Source: an uncultured Acidimicrobiales bacterium (GTDB lineage Bacteria > Actinomycetota > Acidimicrobiia > Acidimicrobiales > SHLQ01). Taken from it: 39,577 nucleotides of DNA. Positions 32,405 through 39,377 of the stretch are shown here, in pieces (within the stretch, counting starts at the first letter, position 1; every line of letters begins with the position of its first letter). Below the pieces are notes generated by a model. The model was not told the origin of the DNA and did not search any database. It saw only the letters and a program-made list of their open reading frames with translations. The DNA lies in contig CALLQB010000037.1 of the NCBI GenBank assembly GCA_938015295.1, positions 1 through 39,577 of the forward strand, read 5' to 3'. The translations under genes were made by a program, and so were the position numbers.

Positions 32405-33285
32405 ATCCAAGGGTCGGGTGCAGCCTTCGAGGTTGTGTCGACCACCTCATCGAGGTGCGCCTCGCTTGCCGGGCGCAGTAGCTGGTGCAGTTCCCGGGTG
32501 AGCGACCTGGCGCCGTCGGCTGGCCATTGCGAGGGCAATAGCTGGCGAGGCAGGTCGAGGGTTCGTAATGCAATGCGGCGCCAACTCGTTATCAGAAGGG
32601 TCCGTAGAGCAAAGGCTGCTTCGGGCTCGAGTGCGCTTGCACCTTCCCTGCACGGCCCGAATGTCTCGTTGTGTTCGGCGAATGACCTCTGGTGTGCGCC
32701 GGTTGGGTCTGCCAGGCTCCAGCGGTTCGTTTCGGAGCTGATAGTTCCTGCCGCGAGTTTGCCCCGTTGGAGGGCGAACAACATGACGTTGGTGCGCTCA
32801 GCAGTGGCGGCGACGTCGGCAACCGACACCGTGGCGGACATGGCCACGCCAGGTGAAGGGTGGCTGAACCCGAGCCACCGAAGCTCACGCTCAAAGCGGT
32901 TGAGATCTGCGGGTTCGCTGTGTTTGCTGTCGGCGATCACGGTTGTCCACTCGCCATCCCAGTTCTCGGCCTGCTGCTGGTAGATGCGAATGTTGGCTTG
33001 GCGGAAGGTCGCAAGGGCGCTGGGGTGCACGGTGTAAAAGCTCTGACGGCCGACTCTTTGCGAGGCGACCGTTTGGTCGCGAGCTAACCGCAACAGAGAC
33101 GTTCGTACTAATCGATCGTTAATTCCTAGGGGTGCGACGAGGTGACTCAATGCCTTGACCGGGGCAGGTTGCTGGCGGGGGAGCAGCGCGTCGCCAAAAA
33201 TCGTGGTGAGAATCACTCGTCCACTGAAGCCTGGCCGGCTGGCCGCTTCGGCGAAAACACGCTCGACATGCGCTCGCCCAGTCAC
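32401..33285 (-). CDS. PaaX-family transcriptional regulator
   Basis: A 294-residue regulator related to PaaX, the repressor of phenylacetate catabolism that responds to phenylacetyl-CoA. The N-terminal winged helix carries VILTTIFGDALLPRQQ, then NDRLVRTSLLRLARDQTV and GRQSFYTV. The middle domain has ANIRIYQQQAENWDGEWT, and the C-terminal all-helical domain ends with SWRRIALRTLDLPRQLLP. All three segments match the family order. The start is a GTG at 33285. No paa catabolic genes are in the window, so the target lies elsewhere. It is convergent with the RTX-lysozyme gene and divergent from the isocitrate lyase leader. A 15-base tandem repeat lies just upstream of its start. Confidence 0.9.
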   Translation of the reverse strand: MTGRAHVERVFAEAASRPGFSGRVILTTIFGDALLPRQQPAPVKALSHLVAPLGINDRLVRTSLLRLARDQTVASQRVGRQSFYTVHPSALATFRQANIRIYQQQAENWDGEWTTVIADSKHSEPADLNRFERELRWLGFSHPSPGVAMSATVSVADVAATAERTNVMLFALQRGKLAAGTISSETNRWSLADPTGAHQRSFAEHNETFGPCREGASALEPEAAFALRTLLITSWRRIALRTLDLPRQLLPSQWPADGARSLTRELHQLLRPASEAHLDEVVDTTSKAAPDPWI

Positions 33286-33301
33286 CTTGTTTGCCCAGTC
33301 T

Positions 33302-33331
33302 CCCTGCTTGCTGCCACCCTGCTTGCTGCCA
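33302..33331. repeat. 15-bp tandem repeat upstream of the PaaX-like gene
   Basis: CCCTGCTTGCTGCCA occurs twice without a gap (33302-33316 and 33317-33331), and a partial third unit CCCTGCT follows. It sits 17 bases from the GTG start of the PaaX-like gene, in its leader. Confidence 0.8.
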
Positions 33332-33380
33332 CCCTGCTCACCGTAGTCGTCGGTTGACAGCGTCCATCGCCACGTCGTCG

Positions 33381-33560
33381 CAAAATTGGTCGCGCAATCG
33401 AAAGATTTGTATCAATTTTGGTAACGAGGGGCGAAAAAGTCTCTCAAAGACTTCAATAATCGTAACTTTGCGCAAAATTACTACGAGTCGGGTATGGAAA
33501 CACCCCTACAAAACCCCGATAGTTGTGGACAGCTTCCACTTCGCCGGAACCGAGCCGGCG
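33381..33560 (+). promoter_or_regulatory. Isocitrate lyase promoter/leader region with inverted repeats
   Basis: Between 33286 and 33584 there is no gene. It holds CAAAATTG (33381-33388) and its inverse CAATTTTG (33413-33420), then AACTTTGCGCAAA with a perfect TTTGCGCAAA palindrome (33467-33476), and just before the small gene CGCCGG/CCGGCG arms (33542-33547, 33555-33560). The AACTTTGC-GCAAA site resembles the RamB box (AACTTTGCAAA-like) that controls glyoxylate-cycle genes in corynebacteria and mycobacteria, but has two extra central bases. The actual promoter was not located. Confidence 0.5.
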
Positions 33561-33584
33561 AGGCAATCACTCCAGGAGATCCGA

Positions 33585-33725
33585 ATGACACCCCCAGCAT
33601 TTCTGACCCAAACCGAGATGAGCCTCATGAACGATGGCGACGCCGTCGGTGGACTCACCTTTGATGATCTCCGCGAGCTCCCGATGCACATGCAGCTCGG
33701 GCTCGATCTCACAGCGCTCGACTAA
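33585..33725 (+). CDS. Small acidic 46-residue protein upstream of isocitrate lyase
   Basis: An ATG at 33585 is preceded by a textbook AGGAG site with a six-base spacer (33574-33578), stronger than that of most genes in this window. The 46 codons encode an acidic, Met- and Leu-rich peptide ending LGLDLTALD with a TAA stop at 33723. There is no signal peptide, membrane segment or family I recognise. It ends 115 bases before the isocitrate lyase start on the same strand, so it may be the first gene of that transcript or a leader peptide. The spacing and ribosome-binding site are the main support; conservation could not be checked. Confidence 0.6.
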   Translation: MTPPAFLTQTEMSLMNDGDAVGGLTFDDLRELPMHMQLGLDLTALD

Positions 33726-33840
33726 TGGCCCGGTCCGCCGTAGCGGATTGCTGAGCCGTAGTTCGTCGTCGCTGGCTACGCTTGTCAGCGCGATTGTTGC
33801 CCCCTAACCCCCTCAACCTGAACAAGAAAGCAGCCCCGAC

Positions 33841-35433
33841 ATGAGCACGTACATGTCCAATACCGAGTCCTACCGCAGCCTGTGCGACAGCCAAGGCAGC
33901 GCCTGGAGCGCAATCAATGCCGAGTCCGCAACACGGATGAAGCTACAGAACCGGTTCCTGACCGGTCTCGACATTGCGAAGTACACCGCAGACATCATGC
34001 GCCGCGATATCGCCGATTACGAGGCCGACACCGCCCGTTACACCCAGAGTCTCGGTTGCTGGCACGGCTTTATCGGCCAGCAGAAAATGATCTCGGTCAA
34101 GAAGCATCAGGGCAGCACCGACAAGACCTACCTGTATCTCTCGGGCTGGATGGTCGCAGCACTCCGCTCAGAGTTCGGTCCGCTTCCCGATCAGTCAATG
34201 CACGAAAAGACCTCGGTACCGGCGCTCATCGAAGAGCTGTACACCTTTCTCAAGCAGGCTGACGCTCGTGAACTCAATCACATCTTCCGTGATCTCGACG
34301 CCGCCCGTGCCGCTGGCGACGCTGATGCTGAAGCGAAAGCTATCGAAGCCATCGATAACTTCGAAACCCACGTTGTGCCGATCATCGCCGACATCGACGC
34401 TGGCTTCGGAAACGAAGAGGCGACCTACCTTCTTGCCAAGAAGCTCATCGAGGCTGGTGCCTGCTGCATCCAAATCGAGAACCAGGTGTCGGACGCAAAG
34501 CAGTGCGGCCACCAGGACGGCAAAGTAACGGTTCCTCACGAGGACTTCCTCGCCAAGATCAACGCTGTTCGGTATGCGTTCCTCGAAATGGGTGTCGAAA
34601 ACGGCGTCATCGTTGCCCGAACCGACTCACTCGGCGCAGGTCTCACCCAAAAGCTCCCGGTAGTGAACGAGCCTGGCGACATGGCCAGCCAGTACATGGC
34701 CTACCTCGAAACCGAAGAGGTATCGATGGACGACGTGGCCGACGATCATGTTCTCCTCAAACGCGACGGCAAGCTGGTTCGTCCGGTTCGTATGCCCAAC
34801 GGCCTCTACAAGTTCAAAGACGGCACCGGCGAAGATCGCGTCGTGCTCGACTGCATTACCAGCCTGCAGAACGGTGCAGACCTGCTGTGGATCGAAACCG
34901 AGAAGCCACACGTCGGCCAGATCAAAGGCATGGTCGACCGGATTCGTGAAGAAGTTCCCACCGCCAAGCTGGTGTACAACAACTCACCATCATTCAACTG
35001 GACGCTCAATTTCCGTCAACAGGTCTTCGACACCTGGGCCGACGAGGGCAAGAGCCTCGACGAGTACGACCGCGACGAGCTGATGGCTGCGAAGTACGAC
35101 GGCACGCCGTTGTCGATCGAAGCCGACGCGCTCATCCAGTCGTTTCAGGCAGATGCTGCCCGTGATGCCGGAATCTTTCATCACCTCATCACGCTTCCCA
35201 CCTACCACACCGCTGCGTTGTCGACCGACAACCTCGCAAAGGGGTACTTCGGCAAGGAAGGCATGCTTGCCTACGTCGCTGGTGTACAGCGTCAGGAAAT
35301 TCGTCAGGGCATCGCCACGGTGAAGCACCAAGACATGGCCGGTTCAAGCATCGGTGATGATCACAAGGAGTACTTCTCCGGCGATCAGGCTCTTAAAGCT
35401 GAGGGCGAAGACAACACGATGAACCAGTTCTAG
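33841..35433 (+). CDS. aceA: Isocitrate lyase
   Basis: A 530-residue isocitrate lyase that cleaves isocitrate to glyoxylate and succinate in the glyoxylate bypass, needed for growth on acetate or fatty acids. The catalytic loop is AKQCGHQDGKVTVPHEDF, with the Cys of K-x-C-G-H. Metal-binding and substrate residues appear in IIADIDAGFGNEEATYLL, IQIENQVSDAKQC, VIVARTDSLGAGL and LVYNNSPSFNW. The KQCGHQDGK form and the length match the Pseudomonas aeruginosa-type class rather than the shorter ICL1 of mycobacteria. The start ATG at 33841 has only a weak AGAAAG site. A malate synthase gene is not in the window. It is followed by a strong terminator. Confidence 0.96.
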   Translation: MSTYMSNTESYRSLCDSQGSAWSAINAESATRMKLQNRFLTGLDIAKYTADIMRRDIADYEADTARYTQSLGCWHGFIGQQKMISVKKHQGSTDKTYLYLSGWMVAALRSEFGPLPDQSMHEKTSVPALIEELYTFLKQADARELNHIFRDLDAARAAGDADAEAKAIEAIDNFETHVVPIIADIDAGFGNEEATYLLAKKLIEAGACCIQIENQVSDAKQCGHQDGKVTVPHEDFLAKINAVRYAFLEMGVENGVIVARTDSLGAGLTQKLPVVNEPGDMASQYMAYLETEEVSMDDVADDHVLLKRDGKLVRPVRMPNGLYKFKDGTGEDRVVLDCITSLQNGADLLWIETEKPHVGQIKGMVDRIREEVPTAKLVYNNSPSFNWTLNFRQQVFDTWADEGKSLDEYDRDELMAAKYDGTPLSIEADALIQSFQADAARDAGIFHHLITLPTYHTAALSTDNLAKGYFGKEGMLAYVAGVQRQEIRQGIATVKHQDMAGSSIGDDHKEYFSGDQALKAEGEDNTMNQF

Positions 35434-35449
35434 ATCTTTTAGATACCAA

Positions 35450-35481
35450 AAGATGCCCCGTCGGTTTCGGCGGGGCATCTT
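35450..35481. terminator. Terminator hairpin after isocitrate lyase
   Basis: Arms AAGATGCCCCG (35450-35460) and CGGGGCATCTT (35471-35481) are perfect over 11 bases. The C-G and G-C pairs inside the loop extend the stem. A-rich sequence precedes it and gives a U-tract for the opposite strand, so it may work both ways, also serving the convergent LLM gene. Confidence 0.85.
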
Positions 35482-35486
35482 CGCGT

Positions 35487-35557
35487 CTATTGCCCTCCGG
35501 GGCGGGCCGTTGGCACGGAGCTGAGAGCTATTGCCCTCCGGGGCGGGCCGTTGGCAC
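35487..35557. repeat. 30-bp perfect direct repeat in the aceA / LLM convergent gap
   Basis: The same 30 bases, beginning CTATTGCCCTCCGGGGCGG, occur at 35487-35516 and 35528-35557, 41 bases apart, separated by GGAGCTGAGAG. The second copy ends three bases before the stop of the LLM oxidoreductase gene. It is extragenic and may be a local duplication or a member of a dispersed repeat family. Confidence 0.88.
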
Positions 35558-35559
35558 TG

Positions 35560-36588
35560 TTAGCCGGCTGTTACTGCTTGGGCTACGTCGGCCCACTTGG
35601 CGAGGTGGTCCTGGTCGGTTCGCATCTCTTCTTCGCCGATGTACATCACAACTCGCTCGGCTGCTCCGCGATAACGCTCAAGCAGTTTGGGGGCTAGGTC
35701 GTCCCACGATGAGACGACAGCGAAGTGGTCGAGCATGTCGTCGGTAATCAGTTCGGTGAGGCCGTCGAAATCGCCTGCCTTCATCTTCTCGCGGATCTTG
35801 GCAGTTGTGCCCTCGAAGCCAAGGTCGTCGAACTGAAACGCATAGTTTGGTGTGCTGCCATAAAAGGCGATGGCGCGCTTGGCTCGAGCCACATACGACG
35901 CCTGCTCCTCGGGTGTGTCGCCAGGGCAGGCGAACACCGGAATGATGAGGTCGATCTCCTGAACCGACCGGTCAGCCTTGGCAGCGCCGGCAGCGACATC
36001 GCCGAGCAGTCGGTTCTCGATGTAGTGCATCGAATGCAACGGGTGCACGTGAATGCCATCGGCGACCTCGCCAGCGACCTTGGTCATCAACGGCCCGACT
36101 GCCGACATGTCGACCTTGGTTTCGTGGCTGTGAGGCTTCGGCGCCCAGTCGCGGGGGAGGAGGCTCATCTGGTAGAACTCGCCGTCGTGCGCCAGCTTCT
36201 CTTCTTGGTTGAAGGCGCGGATGCAGGCCTTTACTGCAAGGATGTAGTCGCGCATGCGTGCCGCTGGCCGGTCGAACTCAGAGCTGTAGCGTCGAGTCAC
36301 ATGCGCCTTCACCTGGCTGCCAAGGCCGAGACGGAACCGGCCACCGGTGTTATCGACCATCTCGTAGGCCACCGCTGCGGAGACCATTGGACTTCGCGGG
36401 AAGGCGACGGCAATGCCGGTCGAGAACTCGAGCGTAGGTGCCGCGGTCGCTGCCGCTGCAATCTGCATCCAGGGAACCTGGCTGGTCTCGGTGTAGAGCA
36501 GGCCCGAAAAGCCGGCCCCCTCAAGCTTGCGTGCCAGGTCGGCTGATTCGGCCCATGTCGAGCCGCCGGTCATCAGATCAATCTTCAT
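35560..36588 (-). CDS. LLM-class F420-dependent oxidoreductase
   Basis: A 342-residue luciferase-like monooxygenase-fold enzyme, of the F420-using kind common in actinobacteria. The conserved pieces are the barrel start DLMTGGSTWAESADLARKLE, the LEFSTGIAVAFPRSPMVSAA strand-helix, GGRFRLGLGSQVKAHVTRRY, which is typical of F420/FMN binding, and the closing YRGAAERVVMYI. The ATG at 36588 starts the family-typical MKIDLMTGG; a longer open frame to 36618 is not needed. The substrate is unknown. It is convergent with isocitrate lyase and divergent from the FetB-type permease, with a palindromic repeat array between. Confidence 0.9.
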   Translation of the reverse strand: MKIDLMTGGSTWAESADLARKLEGAGFSGLLYTETSQVPWMQIAAAATAAPTLEFSTGIAVAFPRSPMVSAAVAYEMVDNTGGRFRLGLGSQVKAHVTRRYSSEFDRPAARMRDYILAVKACIRAFNQEEKLAHDGEFYQMSLLPRDWAPKPHSHETKVDMSAVGPLMTKVAGEVADGIHVHPLHSMHYIENRLLGDVAAGAAKADRSVQEIDLIIPVFACPGDTPEEQASYVARAKRAIAFYGSTPNYAFQFDDLGFEGTTAKIREKMKAGDFDGLTELITDDMLDHFAVVSSWDDLAPKLLERYRGAAERVVMYIGEEEMRTDQDHLAKWADVAQAVTAG

Positions 36589-36620
36589 ACCCGGCGACCC
36601 TACAACCACAAGGACCACAA

Positions 36621-36665
36621 GGGGTCAGGCACTTATGGGGTCAGGCACTTAAGGTGCCTGACCCC
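36621..36665. repeat. GGGGTCAGGCAC repeat/palindrome array
   Basis: GGGGTCAGGCACTTA occurs at 36621-36635 and 36637-36651. The second copy then pairs perfectly over 12 bases with GTGCCTGACCCC (36654-36665) across the loop TTAAG. It lies between the divergent LLM and permease genes. The motif looks like a REP-type extragenic palindrome, and could also fold as a hairpin in either leader. Confidence 0.88.
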
Positions 36666-36688
36666 TATGGGTGGGGCAGACTGGGCAG

Positions 36689-37459
36689 GTGATTGACTCG
36701 GTGAGTTATTGGGCGGTGGCGGCGTCGCTGGTTTTGGTGGCGATCGCTGCAGGGCTGGGCTGGTGGATGCGGCTTGGCATTACGCGGCAACTCGTTGTTG
36801 CCGCCGTGCGGGCAGGGTTGCAGCTGCTTGCCGTTGGTTTCCTCCTCACCCTGATCATCGAGTCGGCGGGCGCGCAATTTTGGGCGTGGCTGTGGGTTGC
36901 CGGAATGGTGGTGCTGACATCGTTTGTGGCCAAGCGGCGCGCTCCGGAAATTCCCGGGGGATGGCTCGTTGCTCTTGTCTCGGTGACCGTCGCAACCGGT
37001 ATCTGCCTTGCCGTCATCTTCGGCTTCGGCATCATCGACTATGCGCCGGTGACCCTGGTGGTGGTGGCCGGCATCACCATCGGCAACACGCTGCCAAGTG
37101 TGGTGCTCGGAGCCAAACAATTGGTGTCCACGTTGCGCGACGGCAGAGGCCGGATCGAAGCACTGCTTGCTCTCGGGTTCGACGTGAAGGGGATTACTCG
37201 AACTGCTGGTGCCGACATCGTGCGCACGGCACTCATTCCGCAGATCGAACGCACCAACGTCGTCGGCCTCATTGCGCTACCGGGTGCGATGACCGGGCTG
37301 CTGCTTGCGGGCACCGATCCGGTCGACGCCGTGCTGGTGCAAATCATCGTGATGTATCTGGTTCTTGGCTCGGTTGCGTTGTCGGTAGTCGCAACCACCG
37401 TGCTTGGCATTCGTCAGAGCTTCACCGACGACCTCCGGCTTGTGCCGTTCGACTATTAG
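36689..37459 (+). CDS. FetB-type (UPF0014) ABC transporter permease
   Basis: A 256-residue membrane protein of the UPF0014/FetB/YbbM family, linked in E. coli to iron efflux and in plants to aluminium tolerance (STAR2/ALS3). It has about seven membrane segments, with the cytoplasmic coupling stretch GNTLPSVVLGAKQL and RIEALLALGFDVK...IRTALIPQIERTN that is typical of the family and touches the ATPase. No FetA-type ATPase gene is adjacent, which is unusual. Starts at GTG 36689 or GTG 36671; the first codon after the palindrome array (36671) would place the start in the leader, so 36689 is preferred. It is convergent with mtnA, with a 12-base gap. Confidence 0.88.
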   Translation: MIDSVSYWAVAASLVLVAIAAGLGWWMRLGITRQLVVAAVRAGLQLLAVGFLLTLIIESAGAQFWAWLWVAGMVVLTSFVAKRRAPEIPGGWLVALVSVTVATGICLAVIFGFGIIDYAPVTLVVVAGITIGNTLPSVVLGAKQLVSTLRDGRGRIEALLALGFDVKGITRTAGADIVRTALIPQIERTNVVGLIALPGAMTGLLLAGTDPVDAVLVQIIVMYLVLGSVALSVVATTVLGIRQSFTDDLRLVPFDY

Positions 37460-37471
37460 CTCCGAGATCGC

Positions 37472-38488
37472 CTACAGCGATTCTCCCCGGTCGAAACGCA
37501 CCACCCGCTTGTCGGTGACCAGCGCCGTGATGAGTTCGGCGGGGGTGACGTCGAAAGCCGGATTGATCGCAGCTGTCCCAGGTAGCGCAATCGGTGCGCC
37601 GCGAACAGCGATGACTTCGTCGCTGCCGCGGTCCTCGATGTCGATATCGCCACCCGACCCTGTGGACATATCGATGGTCGACTCTGGTGCAACAACGATG
37701 AACGGAACGCCGGCATGTTTTGCACCAAGTGCGAGGCTGAAGCTGCCAATCTTGTTCGCCGTGTCGCCATTGGCGGCCACGCGGTCGGCGCCAATCAGTA
37801 CGACGTCGGCTGCACCCCGGGCGAGCAGAAACGGACCGGCGGAGTCGACGATGAGTCGGTGCGCCGCGCCCATCCGCCCCAGCTCCCACGTGGTCAGGCG
37901 GCCGCCTTGCAGAAGCGGGCGGGTTTCAAGCGGCAGCGCTTCTTCTAGCCGACCTCGTTCATGCAAGGTCTGGATAACCGCCAAGGCTGTGCCGCGTTCG
38001 ACCGCAGCGAGGCCGCCTGTGTTGCAAATCGTCATCGCTCGCACGGCGTTCGTCGAGCGGTCTGTACCGGCGAGCTCGAGTACCAGGTCGGCGCCGCGTT
38101 CTCCCATCGAAACAGATGCCCGCAGCTCCTCGGACTCGACCGAGCGCGCCTCGGCAAGAACGTCGGCAAACGAGGCCCCCTCGGTTTTGGCTACCTGGGC
38201 AACCCGGTCGACCATCTTCGCCAGATTCACTGCGGTTGGTCGGGCCGAGCGAAGCGAAGCAACCTGCGCGTCAAAGTTGTCGGTGCCGCTTTCGGCATCG
38301 GCGCGGTAGGCGAGGGCGACGCCGTAGGCGCCAGCCACACCGAGCGCTGGAGCGCCACGGACCGACAGACGCTGTATCGCAGCCACGAGATCTTCAACCG
38401 TTGAGAGATGAAGCATGGTCTCGACCTGAGGCAGCTGGGTCTGATCGATCATCTCGATCGCATTGTCTACCCACGAAACGGTTTTCAT
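37472..38488 (-). CDS. mtnA: S-methyl-5-thioribose-1-phosphate isomerase
   Basis: A 338-residue MtnA, which isomerises methylthioribose-1-phosphate to methylthioribulose-1-phosphate in methionine salvage. The signatures are LSVRGAPALGVAGAYG (41-56), catalytic Cys155 in TICNTGGLAA, and catalytic Asp235 in LIGADRVAANGDTANKIGS. The closing NPAFDVTPAELITALVTD is also family-typical. The ATG at 38488 has GGAGAAGAAG upstream and overlaps the stop of the aldolase gene as ATGA, so the two are translationally coupled. The frame is open far upstream (to 38932), but that is antisense to the aldolase. It would take its substrate from the MTIP/MTAP-type enzyme encoded at 25.7-26.4 kb. Confidence 0.95.
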   Translation of the reverse strand: MKTVSWVDNAIEMIDQTQLPQVETMLHLSTVEDLVAAIQRLSVRGAPALGVAGAYGVALAYRADAESGTDNFDAQVASLRSARPTAVNLAKMVDRVAQVAKTEGASFADVLAEARSVESEELRASVSMGERGADLVLELAGTDRSTNAVRAMTICNTGGLAAVERGTALAVIQTLHERGRLEEALPLETRPLLQGGRLTTWELGRMGAAHRLIVDSAGPFLLARGAADVVLIGADRVAANGDTANKIGSFSLALGAKHAGVPFIVVAPESTIDMSTGSGGDIDIEDRGSDEVIAVRGAPIALPGTAAINPAFDVTPAELITALVTDKRVVRFDRGESL

Positions 38489-39150
38489 GTCGAGGCTTCT
38501 TCTCCTGGTGAACTTCCGTATCCAGCGCCGGACTGCATCTTGTTGAGCACGTCGTTCATCTGCCCGTCGGAGAGCAATGGCGGTTCGCCAAGCGCGAGCG
38601 CAGTAAGAAGGTGCGCAGCCAATGCTTCGACCTCGATTGCCAACGCAAGTGCCGCGGCCGGCGAATCGCCGACGGTCACAAGTCCATGGTGAGCCATGAG
38701 GCAAGCTCGGCGATCTTCGAGGGCGGCGAGCACGTTGTCGGACAACTCCTGTGAGCCGAACGTGGCGTAGCCGGCGCACCGGATGTTTGCACCGCCGGCT
38801 ACGGCGACCATGTAATGGAAGGGGCCGATTTCGCGGCTGTGGACGGCGAGCGCTGTCGCAAACCTTGGATGGCAGTGCACTACGGCATGAGCATCGGGCC
38901 GGTGCGCATAGATATCGAGGTGTAACCGCCACTCCGAAGACGGACGCCGGTTTCGGGTTGTCGCCCAGCGCGCGTCGGGCGACATCGAGACGAGATCGGC
39001 TTGGCCGATGTCTTGGTAGGCGACGCTCGATGGCGTGATGAGCATGCCATCGTCTGTGCGTGCAGAGAGGTTGCCCGAGGTGCCAGACGCGAGATCGCTT
39101 TGTGCGAAGGCGGTGATTGTCTCAACGAGTTCTGTTTGCACCTGTTCCAT
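38485..39150 (-). CDS. Class II aldolase/adducin-family protein (MtnB or Ald2 type)
   Basis: A 221-residue zinc enzyme of the fuculose-phosphate aldolase family. The zinc ligands and acid are visible: Glu73 (SSEWRLHLDIY), His92 and His94 (VVHCHPRF), and His154/155 (MAHHGLVTVG). The phosphate loop GTSGNLSAR (23-31) and ITPSSVAY are typical. Coupled to mtnA by an ATGA overlap, it may be the methylthioribulose-1-phosphate dehydratase (MtnB) or the aldolase (Ald2) that yields DHAP and methylthioacetaldehyde; the sequence alone does not decide. The ATG at 39150 has a GGAGG site eight bases upstream; the upstream extension to 39255 lacks family similarity. Confidence 0.9.
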   Translation of the reverse strand: MEQVQTELVETITAFAQSDLASGTSGNLSARTDDGMLITPSSVAYQDIGQADLVSMSPDARWATTRNRRPSSEWRLHLDIYAHRPDAHAVVHCHPRFATALAVHSREIGPFHYMVAVAGGANIRCAGYATFGSQELSDNVLAALEDRRACLMAHHGLVTVGDSPAAALALAIEVEALAAHLLTALALGEPPLLSDGQMNDVLNKMQSGAGYGSSPGEEAST

Positions 39151-39330
39151 CGTTTCAACCTCCACGTCGTGACGTTGAGCTTCGCACATGGTCACTCGGT
39201 GACGGTCCTTCTGTGTCTGCGGAAACACATCTAACGTGCCCAAAACTTCGTACACCTGAGCAAAAAGCGCGTAGTATCGAAAGGAAGCGCGGAATGGTGC
39301 CGACCTCGGAGGGTCCGTACCAGTCGCGCG

Positions 39331-39351
39331 ATCTCGTCGATTCGACGAGAT
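39331..39351. promoter_or_regulatory. Perfect 21-base palindrome upstream of the FG-GAP-like gene
   Basis: ATCTCGTCGA and TCGACGAGAT (39331-39340 and 39342-39351) are perfect 10-base inverted arms around a single T. It lies 26 bases before the ATG at 39378 and 180 bases from the aldolase start, in the 227-base divergent gap. It may be an operator or a leader hairpin. It does not match the actinobacterial LexA box. Confidence 0.6.
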
Positions 39352-39377
39352 GCGGACGAGCGGAAGAAACGAAAAAT

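Noticed and set aside
35725..36546. 273-codon plus-strand frame
   Set aside because: Antisense to the LLM oxidoreductase, His- and Arg-rich, without family features.
38489..38932. N-terminal extension of MtnA
   Set aside because: Arg/Pro-rich and antisense-like over the aldolase gene. The ATG at 38488 overlaps the aldolase stop and begins the family-typical sequence.
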